From: Cyanobium sp. Cruz CV13-4-11
GTDB taxonomy: Bacteria; Cyanobacteriota; Cyanobacteriia; PCC-6307; Cyanobiaceae
Direction of reading: 5' to 3'
Length of the DNA stretch: 64,000 nucleotides
Assembly (NCBI RefSeq): GCF_024346055.1
Contig: NZ_JAGQCH010000003.1
Span: forward strand, 1-64,000
Shown here piece by piece: positions 35,746 to 44,124 of this stretch (the first letter of the stretch is position 1; every line of letters begins with the position of its first letter). A program made the position numbers and the translations under genes. The notes under the pieces were generated by a model that was not told the DNA's origin, did no database searches, and was given only the letters and a program-made list of their open reading frames with translations.

Positions 35746-38302
35746 GCGTCCCCTGAGCAACCTCGGCATCACGTTCGGCCGCCTGCTGCGGCGGCTGGTG
35801 CCGGCGTGCCTCGCCGTGGCCCTGGTGGGCTGGTCGTTCAGCGCCGTGCCGGCCCTGGCCCAGAAGATCACCGGCACGCCCGGAGCCCCCAATGGCACCA
35901 CCACGATTCCCGGCAACCAGCTGCCGGCCCCGGCGCCCCCCTTCGGTGGTGTGATCAAGGACGGGGCGCTGCAGTCGAAGCCCTGGTGGGCGCCACGGAT
36001 CACGCCTCCGGCGAGCGCGCCGAACGTGCTGCTGATCATCACCGACGACGCCGGTTTCGGCGTACCCAGCACCTTCGGCGGCGTGATCCCCACCCCTGCG
36101 ATGGAGCGCGTGGCCAAGGCCGGGCTGCGGTACAACCGCATGTTCTCCACGGCGCTGTGCTCCCCCACCCGCGCCGCCCTGATCACCGGCCGCAACCACC
36201 ACTCGGCCGGCTTCGGGGTGATCTCGGAGCAGTCGACGGGCTTCCCCGGCTACAACAGCATCATTGAGCGCGACAAGGCCACGATCGGCCGCCTGCTCAA
36301 GGACAACGGCTACTCCACCGCCTGGTTCGGCAAGGACCACAACGTGCCCGCCTTCCAGGCCAGCCAGAGCGGCCCGTTCGACCAGTGGCCCACGGGGATG
36401 GGCTTCGAATACTTCTACGGCTTCGTGGGCGGCGACGCCAACCAGTGGCAGCCCAACCTGTTCCGCAACACCACCCAGATCTATCCCTTTGAGGGCAAGG
36501 AGCCCGGCACCTGGAACCTGGTGACAGAGATGGCCGATGACGCCATCGATTACATGGCGCGGATGCACCAGATCAACCCCAGCAAGCCGCTGTTCATCAA
36601 GTACGCCCCCGGAGCCACCCACGCGCCCCACCATCCCACCAAGGAGTGGGTGGACAGGATCCACGCGATGCATCTGTTCGATGACGGTTACGAGAAACTG
36701 AGGGAGCGCATCTTCGCCAACCAGAAGAAACTCGGCGTGATTCCCAAGGACGCCAAGCTCGACCCCTGGCCCGCCGATGTGATCACGCCCTGGGACAAAC
36801 TGAGCCCGGAGGCCCAGAAACTGTTCATCCGCCAGGTGGAGGTGTTCGCCGCCTACGCCGCCTACAGCGACTACGAAATCGGTCGGGTGATCCAGCAGTT
36901 CGATGACCTCGGCAAGCTCGACAACACGCTGATCATCTACATCAACGGCGACAACGGCACCAGCGCCGAAGGCGGCCCCCTGGGCACCCCCAACGAGGTG
37001 GCCTTCTTCAACGGCCTCAACAAGCTGCCGCTCGAGGTGCAGATGAAGTTCTACGACGTGTGGGGCACCGATCTCACCTACAACCACATGTCGGCGGGCT
37101 GGAGCTGGGCGTTCGACACCCCGTTCAGCTGGTTCAAGCAGAACGCCTCCCGTCTCGGTGGCGTCAACCAGAACATGGTGGTGGCGTGGCCGGCGCGCAT
37201 CAAGGACAGGGGCGGCCTGCGGGAGCAGTTCGTGCACGTCATCGACGTGGTGCCCACGATCCTGGAGGCGGCGGGGTTGCGGGCGCCCGAGGTGGTGGAT
37301 GGGATCCCCCAGAAACCGATCGAGGGTACGAGCTTCGTTTACACCTTCGATGGCAAGAATGCCAAGGCGCCCTCAAGGCACGAGCGCCAGTACTTCGAGA
37401 TGTTCGGCCAGTGGGCCCTCTACGACAAGGGCTGGCTGTTGAGCACCAAGGTGAACCGGGCCCCCTGGGACGCCTTCGGCCCTGCCAACCCGGATCCGCT
37501 CAACAACCAGACCCTGGAGCTCTACAACCTCAACACTGATTTCAGCCAGACCACCGACCTGGCGGCCCAGAACCCCGGCAAGTTGAAGGAGATGAAGGCG
37601 GCCTTCATCACCGAGGCCAACAAGTACCAGGTGTTCCCGCTCGATGCTTCGGTGGCGGCTCGGATTGTGGCCCCCCGGCCCAACATCACCGCCGGCCGCA
37701 GCGAATTCGTCTACACCCATCCGATGGTGGGGCTGCCCCAGGGCGCTTCGCCCATCCTGCTCAACACGTCCTACACCGTGACGGCTGACATCGAGGTGCC
37801 GGCCAGCGGCGCCGAGGGCATGCTGCTGACCTCCGGCGGCCGCTTCGGCGGCTACGGCTTCTACCTGAAGAACAGCAAGCCCGTGTGGGTCTGGAACATG
37901 GTGGATCTGGAGCGCCTCAAGTGGGAGGGAACCGCGCCGCTGACGCCCGGCAAACACAAGGTGGAGTTCGATTTTGTCTATGACGGCAAGGGGGCCGGCA
38001 CCCTGGCCTTCAACGACTTCAGCGGCGTTGGCCGCCCCGGCACCGGCACCCTCAAGGTGGACGGCAAGGTGGTGGCCACCAAGACCATGGCCAAAACCCT
38101 GCCGATGATCCTCCAGTGGGACGAGAGCTTTGATATCGGCTCAGACACCCTCACCGGCGTCAACGACGCCGACTACAAACCGCCGTTCCGCTTCACCGGC
38201 AACCTCGACAAGCTCACCATCAAGCTCGATCGGCCCAAGCTGTCGCCGGAAGAGATCAGGAGCCTGGAGGCCGCCATGCGCACCAAGGCGGCGAGTGAGT
38301 GA
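35738..38302 (+). CDS. Secreted type I (formylglycine) arylsulfatase
   Basis: 854 residues. A signal peptide (about 20-42, ending PALAQ) is followed by a sulfatase domain: metal-binding Asp103/Asp104 in LLIITDDAGFG and the maturation motif CSPTR at 141-145, whose Cys is oxidised by FGE. Further conserved parts are ALITGRNHHSAGF, GKDHNVPAF and INGDNGTSAEGGP. The last 250 residues form a beta-rich, concanavalin-like extension seen in large bacterial arylsulfatases. It likely removes sulfate from organic sulfate esters outside the cell; the substrate is unknown. Confidence 0.93.
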   Translation: MPERPLSNLGITFGRLLRRLVPACLAVALVGWSFSAVPALAQKITGTPGAPNGTTTIPGNQLPAPAPPFGGVIKDGALQSKPWWAPRITPPASAPNVLLIITDDAGFGVPSTFGGVIPTPAMERVAKAGLRYNRMFSTALCSPTRAALITGRNHHSAGFGVISEQSTGFPGYNSIIERDKATIGRLLKDNGYSTAWFGKDHNVPAFQASQSGPFDQWPTGMGFEYFYGFVGGDANQWQPNLFRNTTQIYPFEGKEPGTWNLVTEMADDAIDYMARMHQINPSKPLFIKYAPGATHAPHHPTKEWVDRIHAMHLFDDGYEKLRERIFANQKKLGVIPKDAKLDPWPADVITPWDKLSPEAQKLFIRQVEVFAAYAAYSDYEIGRVIQQFDDLGKLDNTLIIYINGDNGTSAEGGPLGTPNEVAFFNGLNKLPLEVQMKFYDVWGTDLTYNHMSAGWSWAFDTPFSWFKQNASRLGGVNQNMVVAWPARIKDRGGLREQFVHVIDVVPTILEAAGLRAPEVVDGIPQKPIEGTSFVYTFDGKNAKAPSRHERQYFEMFGQWALYDKGWLLSTKVNRAPWDAFGPANPDPLNNQTLELYNLNTDFSQTTDLAAQNPGKLKEMKAAFITEANKYQVFPLDASVAARIVAPRPNITAGRSEFVYTHPMVGLPQGASPILLNTSYTVTADIEVPASGAEGMLLTSGGRFGGYGFYLKNSKPVWVWNMVDLERLKWEGTAPLTPGKHKVEFDFVYDGKGAGTLAFNDFSGVGRPGTGTLKVDGKVVATKTMAKTLPMILQWDESFDIGSDTLTGVNDADYKPPFRFTGNLDKLTIKLDRPKLSPEEIRSLEAAMRTKAASE

Positions 38303-38329
38303 GGCGGGGTTCCACAACCTCAATGTGAT

Positions 38330-38704
38330 TCAGGGCGTGGCGGGACACAGCCGCCGCCATTCCCCCAGGGCCTCGCCGGCGGCGTAGTACTTGCGCAGGC
38401 CCATCGCTGCGGCATAGCGCTGCTTCTGCAATGAGCCGGCCCAGCTGGCTGCGGGGCAGGGCTGGGGAGCGGCTCCAGCCTTGGGAGGCTGTTCGGCCGC
38501 TTCTACCCCAAGCCGCAGCCGGAACAGGCCTTCCTGGCCGTACTGCTGGCGGAAGGCCTCCCGATCGATCGGCGCCAGGGAGCTGTTGCCTGGCTCCACG
38601 ATCCCCTGAGCCCGGCCCATGGATGGGGCGAGCAGCGCCAGGGCTGCGGCGAGGCCGCTGGCACAGGGTTGCCACCATCGGGGCCAGAGGGGTCGGGTGG
38701 CCAA
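38330..38704 (-). CDS. Small exported protein of unknown function
   Basis: About 124 residues if started at TTG 38704, which gives a signal peptide (WQPCASGLAAALALLAPSMGRAQG). The frame is open further, to an ATG at 38863, but that extension is Trp/Gly/Pro-rich and looks non-coding. The mature part (REAFRQQYGQEGLFRLRLGV ... QKQRYAAAMGLRKYYAAGEALGEWRRL) contains two cysteines and matches no family I know. It is convergent with the sulfatase gene, 27 nt apart. Confidence 0.5.
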   Translation of the reverse strand: MATRPLWPRWWQPCASGLAAALALLAPSMGRAQGIVEPGNSSLAPIDREAFRQQYGQEGLFRLRLGVEAAEQPPKAGAAPQPCPAASWAGSLQKQRYAAAMGLRKYYAAGEALGEWRRLCPATP

Positions 38705-39145
38705 GAGGCAACGGGCAGGGGGTTGACGGGCCGCCAGTACCGCCCAGATTCCGCCCACGCCCCATCCGCCAAGGGAACAGCCAGCAGGGGCCCATGGCAG
38801 GGCACGGAACCAACCTGGCCCTTCAGACCATCCCATCCGGGCTTTCTGGCTCGTCGTCATCACATCACAACGCCCATTCCTTCTGAGCGCAGTGTTTCAT
38901 CGCTCATCAGTCAATGACTGCTTGTCACTGACTGTTTCGCGCCTCACTCCGCTGCCCATCGATCGCAGGCTGGATGGCCCAACGCTTCAGCCCTACAGGC
39001 TGCTCACGCCATCGACCCGCCCCTCCATCACCACGCCGCCCCGCAGCTGGCCTTTCACTCCGACACGGCCTGGGCCCAGCAGCACCGCATCCGCGATGGC
39101 GAAGCGCACTGGTCGACAATTCTGGGAAGGACCTGAACCAAGCCG

Positions 39146-39994
39146 ATGGCCCTGATCAGCCGCCTGCTGCAACAGCGCCATGCCTTCTACCGAGGCCTTC
39201 TGGCCGTTCAGGTGTTGGCCCTGGTGGGCCTGCGCCTCCTGGAACAGGCACCACGGCTGGTCAGCGTGCTCTACCTCGTGATCTCCGGGGTGGGGGTCTT
39301 GCTGGATTCACCCCTGCTCCCGCACAACCGCCTCCCGCCAACGCCAACCGAATCGATGTCCCGTGCCCTCGAACGCCGCGTCCAGAAGGTGCTGCTGCGC
39401 CGGAAGCGGTTAGTCAACTACTGGATCCTGGCCCTGGGCATGGAACTGATCTGGCAGGCGGCCCTGGTGCTCAACCCCACCCTGGCCGTGCAGCTGAGCG
39501 TGATCCATCTGGTGACATGGCTCAGCCTGATGCTGATGGTGCTGTGGGGTCTGGTGAATGCCCTGGCCGAAGAACCGACCTTCACTGGCGACCTGCTGTT
39601 GGGGGCCACGGCCGGTTATCTGCTGGTTGGATTCACCGGCGGCATCGTGCTCAACTCCCTGCTGGTGCTCGACCCGGCGGCCTTCAACCTGCAGGACCAT
39701 GGGCACGCCCTGCCCGATGGCATCGGCCATGCGCTGGCCATGCTCGGGGCCGCTTTCGCCAGTCTCACCACCATCGGCAGCCCTGTGCTGAAGAACGGAA
39801 ACCTCACCAGCCTCACCGCCAGCGTGGGCATCACGATCGTGGGCCAGCTCTATCTGGCCATCCTGATCGCCGGTGTGCTGGGCAAGCCGAGGACGCTGGG
39901 CAAACCGGGCCAGCCAGCTGCCGCCCCTGAAGCCGAACACCGCCAGCTCAGCAGAGCCGCTGCGCCAATCAAACTACGTCGACCAAGGCGCTGA
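39146..39994 (+). CDS. Potassium-channel-like membrane protein with non-canonical pore signature
   Basis: 282 residues with about six hydrophobic segments (18-34, 38-55, 93-111, 115-141, 149-173, 226-246). Near the end a pore-helix-like segment (AMLGAAFASLTTIGSPVL) precedes a final helix with GQLYLAILIA, the pattern of Ion_trans_2 potassium channels. At the filter position TTIGYGD is replaced by T208-T-I-G-S-P-V. The loss of YGD suggests altered selectivity or a non-conducting relative. A charged loop at 60-92 separates the first two helices from the rest. It is 17 nt from the tolC-like gene and probably in the same operon. Confidence 0.65.
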   Translation: MALISRLLQQRHAFYRGLLAVQVLALVGLRLLEQAPRLVSVLYLVISGVGVLLDSPLLPHNRLPPTPTESMSRALERRVQKVLLRRKRLVNYWILALGMELIWQAALVLNPTLAVQLSVIHLVTWLSLMLMVLWGLVNALAEEPTFTGDLLLGATAGYLLVGFTGGIVLNSLLVLDPAAFNLQDHGHALPDGIGHALAMLGAAFASLTTIGSPVLKNGNLTSLTASVGITIVGQLYLAILIAGVLGKPRTLGKPGQPAAAPEAEHRQLSRAAAPIKLRRPRR

Positions 39995-40011
39995 TCACCA
40001 TCACCGTGGCA

Positions 40012-41802
40012 ATGCGCAACCGCGTCCTGGTCCTGTTGTGGCTCGGTCTCATCCCTGCCCAGCTGGCCCCGGCTGCGTTGGCTCGGCCCCCAGGCCAGCC
40101 CCAGAGCACCAAGCTGCTGGAGCGCAGCTGGCAAAAGCTGGATGCGCAACTGCGGGCGCTCGATCAGCTGCTCCCCAGTGAGCCCGAGCCCCCGGTGGGA
40201 AACGTGCTCAGCACTCCTGAGCTGCCCGCCAACCTGATCCGGGCCAACCAACCCGCCACCGGCCCGATCCAACCGGCCGACGCCGTGGCCGGTCCGCCCC
40301 TGGATCTGCCCTCCCCCCAGCAACTCCAGGCCGGCAGCGTCGCCAGCCTCAGCCTTGAACAGGCCCTGGCCATCGCCTTTGCCAACAGCGCCAGCCTGCA
40401 AGCCCAGCGGGAGCAGGTGGCCGCTGCCCTGGCCCGCTTCCAGGCCTCCATGGGCAGCTATTGGCCCACGATCAGCGCCTTTGCCAATGGTGGCTACGAG
40501 GGCAGCCGCAGCACCACCACCTCCAACAAACCCAACGACAACCTGGGCTTTGGCCCGCTGTTTGCACCCAATGGGCTGCTCACCCCCGGTCCCAATGGCA
40601 CATCCATTCCCACCGCCGGCCCCTTCTACGTGCCCAACGGCGGTTCCGTGGCAGCCACCTCAGGGGAATGGGGCCTGGAGGGCGGCCTGCAGCTCAATTA
40701 CGCCCTGCTGGATTTCGCCCGCACGCCCACGGTTCGCGCGGCTCGCGCCAGCTTGGAACAGCAGCGCAACACCTACGCCAACCAACTGCGCTCCCTGCAG
40801 CTGCAGGTGAGTGAGGCCTACTACTCCCTGCAGCAGGACGAGCAGCTGGTGCGTGTCTACGACGCCAACCTGCGCAACGACATGGTGATCCTGCAGGACA
40901 CCCTCGACCTCAAGCAGGCCGGCCTGGTGCCCAGGCTCGATGTGCTGCGGCGGCGCGCCATCCAGGCCGCCGATGAAGAAACCCTGATCCAGGCCCTGGC
41001 TGATCGGGCAGTGGCACGCCGGCAGCTGGCGGTGCTGCTCAACCTGCCGGCCAACGTGACCCCCACCCCCAGCGACCCGATCGTGGTGCAGCCCCGCTGG
41101 CCGCTCGATCTCGAAGCCAGCCTGCTGGCTGCCTACCGGGGCAATCCGGAGCTGGAGGCGATCCTGGCCACCCGCACGGCCCTGGCCCAGCAGAGCCAGG
41201 CCACTGCGGCAGGTCTGCTGCCGAAACTTTCCCTGTTTGCCAGCGGCGGCGGCAGCAGCTCCCAAACCAGCCTGAGCAATTTTGATCTTGGCGGCGGCGG
41301 CTGCTGCGGCTCCACCGCCCTGCCCCTCAGCACCACCAGCGGCTCGGACTGGTCGGTGGGTTTGACCTTCACCTGGCTGCTGTTTGACGCCGGCACCACG
41401 GCCGGCCAGGCCCGGGCGCTCACCAAGCAGGCGGAGGCCACCGCCCAGCAATTCGCCGCCAGCCGCAACGACATCCGCCTGAGAATCGAGCAGGCCTTCT
41501 TCAACCACGAAGCCAGCCTGGCCAAGCTCAGCTCGGCCCGCCGCGGCGTGGCGGCTGCCCTGGAGGCTTTCCGTGATGTGCGTCTGCGCTACGTAACCGG
41601 CCTCGACAGCGAGCTCAATCTCTCCAATACCCAAGACCGCCTGATCAACAGCCTGGTGCGGCGGATCAATGCCACGGTCAACGTGAACATCACCTATGCG
41701 AAGTTGCTGAAGGAACTGCTGCCGATGCCGCGCGATCCCAATCTGCCGATCCAGCCCCAACTGCAGCTGCAACTCAGCAGCAGCCCCGCCACCCAACCTT
41801 GA
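40012..41802 (+). CDS. TolC-family outer membrane efflux protein
   Basis: 596 residues from ATG 40012 (GTG 40006 possible). A signal peptide (LVLLWLGLIPAQLAPAALA) and a Pro-rich linker precede two OEP repeats. Repeat 1 includes SLEQALAIAFANSASLQAQREQ and SLQLQVSEAYYSLQQDEQLV; repeat 2 has DLEASLLAAYRGNPELEAI and RNDIRLRIEQAFFNHEASLAKL. The RYVTGLDSELNLSNTQDRLINSL end is typical. A Gly/Ser/Asn-rich insertion at about 165-220 is unusual. It forms the outer-membrane channel of tripartite exporters and is followed by two FUSC genes. Confidence 0.92.
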   Translation: MRNRVLVLLWLGLIPAQLAPAALARPPGQPQSTKLLERSWQKLDAQLRALDQLLPSEPEPPVGNVLSTPELPANLIRANQPATGPIQPADAVAGPPLDLPSPQQLQAGSVASLSLEQALAIAFANSASLQAQREQVAAALARFQASMGSYWPTISAFANGGYEGSRSTTTSNKPNDNLGFGPLFAPNGLLTPGPNGTSIPTAGPFYVPNGGSVAATSGEWGLEGGLQLNYALLDFARTPTVRAARASLEQQRNTYANQLRSLQLQVSEAYYSLQQDEQLVRVYDANLRNDMVILQDTLDLKQAGLVPRLDVLRRRAIQAADEETLIQALADRAVARRQLAVLLNLPANVTPTPSDPIVVQPRWPLDLEASLLAAYRGNPELEAILATRTALAQQSQATAAGLLPKLSLFASGGGSSSQTSLSNFDLGGGGCCGSTALPLSTTSGSDWSVGLTFTWLLFDAGTTAGQARALTKQAEATAQQFAASRNDIRLRIEQAFFNHEASLAKLSSARRGVAAALEAFRDVRLRYVTGLDSELNLSNTQDRLINSLVRRINATVNVNITYAKLLKELLPMPRDPNLPIQPQLQLQLSSSPATQP

Positions 41803-41816
41803 ACGGGCGACACCCC

Positions 41817-42842
41817 ATGGCTGCCGCCCGGCCCTCCCTGAGCCCTCTTTGGCGCAACAGTCTGCGCATCTGGCTGGCCAGCACCCTGACGATCGGGATC
41901 ATGTTCTGGTCAGGGCGCAACCAGCTGCTTCCCCTGGCTCTGGTGATGGCTGTGTTGTCCGTGAATGAGAATGACCTCACCCCCGCCCGCAGCATCGGCC
42001 AGCTGGTGGCCGGCGCCTTGATCGGCCTCCTCACGGCCATCGTGCTGCAAGAGATATCCACCAGCTGGGTCGTGCTGGGCTTGGCCATCCTGCTCACCGG
42101 CGTGCTGGTGCGCAGCCTGGGGCTGCTCAAAGGCCTGAGTACGGGGTATTTGAGCTGCTGGGCCGTGGAACTGATGCACCGCGGCAACCAGTTCAACTGG
42201 GCGACGATTTTTGAGCTGGCCTTCGCGGCAGTGGTGGGCATCTTGATGGCGCAGATCGCCACCTGGGCCCTCTGGCCGCGCCGCCCCCTGCAACAGCTCC
42301 CTGCCCTGGAAGCCCGGATCGCCAGCCAACTCGAGGCCCAGATCCTGGCCATGCAGCAGTGGCTAGATCGCGGCGGTGAGCCCCCAGCTGTCCTGCGCTC
42401 CCAGGATCTGCTGCCCAGCATTCAGCTTTTGCAACAGCTCCGCGACCAAAACCAGGGCCATCCCAGGCCCGCCCACACCCAACACCGGCTGTCGCGCTGG
42501 GCCCAGGCCGGCAGCATCTGGCGACAGGTGTTACGCCAGTGGCTGCTGCTGGAGCCCCTGTTACGGCAGCTGGACACGCCCCTGCCGGCAGGCAACCCCC
42601 AGCCCCTGCTCCGCAGCGCGCTCGCCAGCCTCGCCGGGACCTTGCAAACCAAGCCCACCGCCGCTCCAGCGCCAACCCTCTCGAGCCCAGCTCAAGATTG
42701 GCTGGAAGAAGCCGGGCATCTGGGCGCCCCCCAGCCCCTGCTGCTGGCCATCGGCCAGCAGTGCCATGTGTTGGAACAGCTCCTCCACAGCCGGGCACTG
42801 CTCAGCGCGGGCCTGACCCAGCTCTCGGCCCCGCAGGGATGA
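41817..42842 (+). CDS. FUSC-type inner membrane exporter subunit, half-size (1)
   Basis: 341 residues from ATG 41817 (a TTG at 41799 overlaps the tolC stop). The N-terminal 160 residues hold about five or six helices with FUSC/DUF2955 features (SLRIWLASTLTIGIMFWSG, ARSIGQLVAGALIGLLTAIVL), ending WALWPRRPLQQLPALEARI. A helical cytoplasmic domain follows. The canonical AaeB/FUSC exporters are about 650 residues with two such modules; here each module is on its own gene. Its stop overlaps the next FUSC gene by ATGA, suggesting a 1:1 complex. Confidence 0.75.
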   Translation: MAAARPSLSPLWRNSLRIWLASTLTIGIMFWSGRNQLLPLALVMAVLSVNENDLTPARSIGQLVAGALIGLLTAIVLQEISTSWVVLGLAILLTGVLVRSLGLLKGLSTGYLSCWAVELMHRGNQFNWATIFELAFAAVVGILMAQIATWALWPRRPLQQLPALEARIASQLEAQILAMQQWLDRGGEPPAVLRSQDLLPSIQLLQQLRDQNQGHPRPAHTQHRLSRWAQAGSIWRQVLRQWLLLEPLLRQLDTPLPAGNPQPLLRSALASLAGTLQTKPTAAPAPTLSSPAQDWLEEAGHLGAPQPLLLAIGQQCHVLEQLLHSRALLSAGLTQLSAPQG

Positions 42843-43897
42843 CCAGCCCAGCCCTGCGGGACACCCTGCGCCTCGCTGCCACTGTGACGGTGGTGAACGG
42901 CTTCGCCAATCTCACCGGAGTGCCCTTCGCGCTCTACGCCTCCCTCGCCGTGCTGAGCGTCACCGTGGGCAACTACGGCAACACCCTCGAACTCGGCCGT
43001 CAGCGCCTGGTTGGCACCGCCATTGGCGCCATGGTGGTGTTCTTCGGCTACCGGGCCTTGGGGCCGCTGCCGCTGGTGGTGGGCCTGCCACTGGCCCTGC
43101 TGCTGGCCCGGCTGATCGCCGGCTCGTTGCGGCTCACCGTGGGCTACGGGGTCTGCTGCTTTGTGGTGGTGATGGGCTGGCTGACGCATGACCAGCAGCT
43201 CGACAGCTGGATCCCCCTGCGCCTGTTATGGACCGCGTTCGGCATCCTGATGGCCCTGCTCAGCCTGCGTCTGTTCTGGCCGTCCAGAGCCCGGATCCAG
43301 CAGCGCGAGGGGCTGCTGCAGCTGCTGGTGGATCTGGGACACACCCTGTTGCAGGTGGTTCAGCACCCGCCCGAAGCGATCCAATCCCAGGCGCTACGCC
43401 GCCGCCAGCTGGGGCAGCAGATCCGTGGCCTGCGCACCAGCCTGCAGGGCCTGCGCGACCAACGCCAGGGTGCCCTGCTGGAACTGGGCACCCTGGCGAG
43501 CCAGCATCCAGTGGCACGGATGTGGGCGCTGCTGGACCAGGCCAGCGAGGCCCTGATCCTGGACCTCGACGAGCTGCGGCGCCAACCGAATGCCGACTGG
43601 CAGGGCTGGGGTCTCCAGGGCGACTACGACGCAGGCCTGGCTTTTGTGCAGGGTGTGGTCGAGCGTTTGCTGAGCTGGCGACAGCAACTGAGCGATTCAA
43701 CCCAACTACAGCCACCGCCGAGCCAGCCGCGTTCGACGCTGTCCTTGGAGGCCCTGCAGTCGCCCGAATCCAAGGCTGCCTACAGGCGGCTAAGCCCCGA
43801 GCAACTGCAACGGGTGGCCGCTCAGTTGATGGTGCTCAACCGCATGGATCACACCATGGAGAGCACCGAACGCCAATGGCGCGCCATTGTGGGCTGA
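42839..43897 (+). CDS. FUSC-type inner membrane exporter subunit, half-size (2)
   Basis: 352 residues from the ATG overlapping the previous stop. Hydrophobic N-terminal half (DTLRLAATVTVVNGFANLTGVPFALYASLAVLS ... QRLVGTAIGAMVVFFGYRALGPLPLVVGLPLALLLARL) and a helical, Gln/Leu-rich C-terminal half. It is similar in layout to the first FUSC protein but clearly diverged, so the pair is probably old. Together they would equal one full-length two-module FUSC exporter. It is convergent with the 68-residue membrane protein, with a 20-nt gap. Confidence 0.75.
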   Translation: MTSPALRDTLRLAATVTVVNGFANLTGVPFALYASLAVLSVTVGNYGNTLELGRQRLVGTAIGAMVVFFGYRALGPLPLVVGLPLALLLARLIAGSLRLTVGYGVCCFVVVMGWLTHDQQLDSWIPLRLLWTAFGILMALLSLRLFWPSRARIQQREGLLQLLVDLGHTLLQVVQHPPEAIQSQALRRRQLGQQIRGLRTSLQGLRDQRQGALLELGTLASQHPVARMWALLDQASEALILDLDELRRQPNADWQGWGLQGDYDAGLAFVQGVVERLLSWRQQLSDSTQLQPPPSQPRSTLSLEALQSPESKAAYRRLSPEQLQRVAAQLMVLNRMDHTMESTERQWRAIVG

Positions 43898-43917
43898 TAC
43901 CCGTGTGAGCTCAGGGT

Positions 43918-44124
43918 TCAGGCGTTTGGGCGCGACGACCACCAACGCTCGACGCGATAGAGTAGCATCACCAGCAGCACCACCAGCCAGAACCAAAGTT
44001 CCGGTGGGTTGGAGTTGAACAGGATCAGCAGCAGCACCACCTCGCTGACCAGCCAGGGAAATTCCTGGCGCAGCAAGGGATTGCGGATCCGGGGAAGGGA
44101 CGGCGACTTCACAGGGGATCTCAT
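43918..44124 (-). CDS. Small membrane protein linked to the HlyD gene
   Basis: 68 residues from MRSPVKSPSLPRIRNPLLRQEF. Two hydrophobic helices (about 24-36 and 41-56) are followed by a basic end. The ATG overlaps the hlyD stop (ATGA), so translation is coupled. The size recalls AaeX (DUF1656) of the aaeXAB system, but I cannot align its sequence to that family, so the link is by context only. Confidence 0.6.
   Translation of the reverse strand: MRSPVKSPSLPRIRNPLLRQEFPWLVSEVVLLLILFNSNPPELWFWLVVLLVMLLYRVERWWSSRPNA

Noticed and set aside
34390-36195. Upstream extension of the pilin-like frame across the FGE and the start of the sulfatase
   Set aside because: Antisense to two well-supported genes; the real start is the ATG at 34389 followed by a signal peptide.
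43918-44124. Calling the 68-residue membrane protein AaeX/DUF1656
   Set aside because: Only size and position agree; helix positions and conserved residues do not match what I recall of AaeX.
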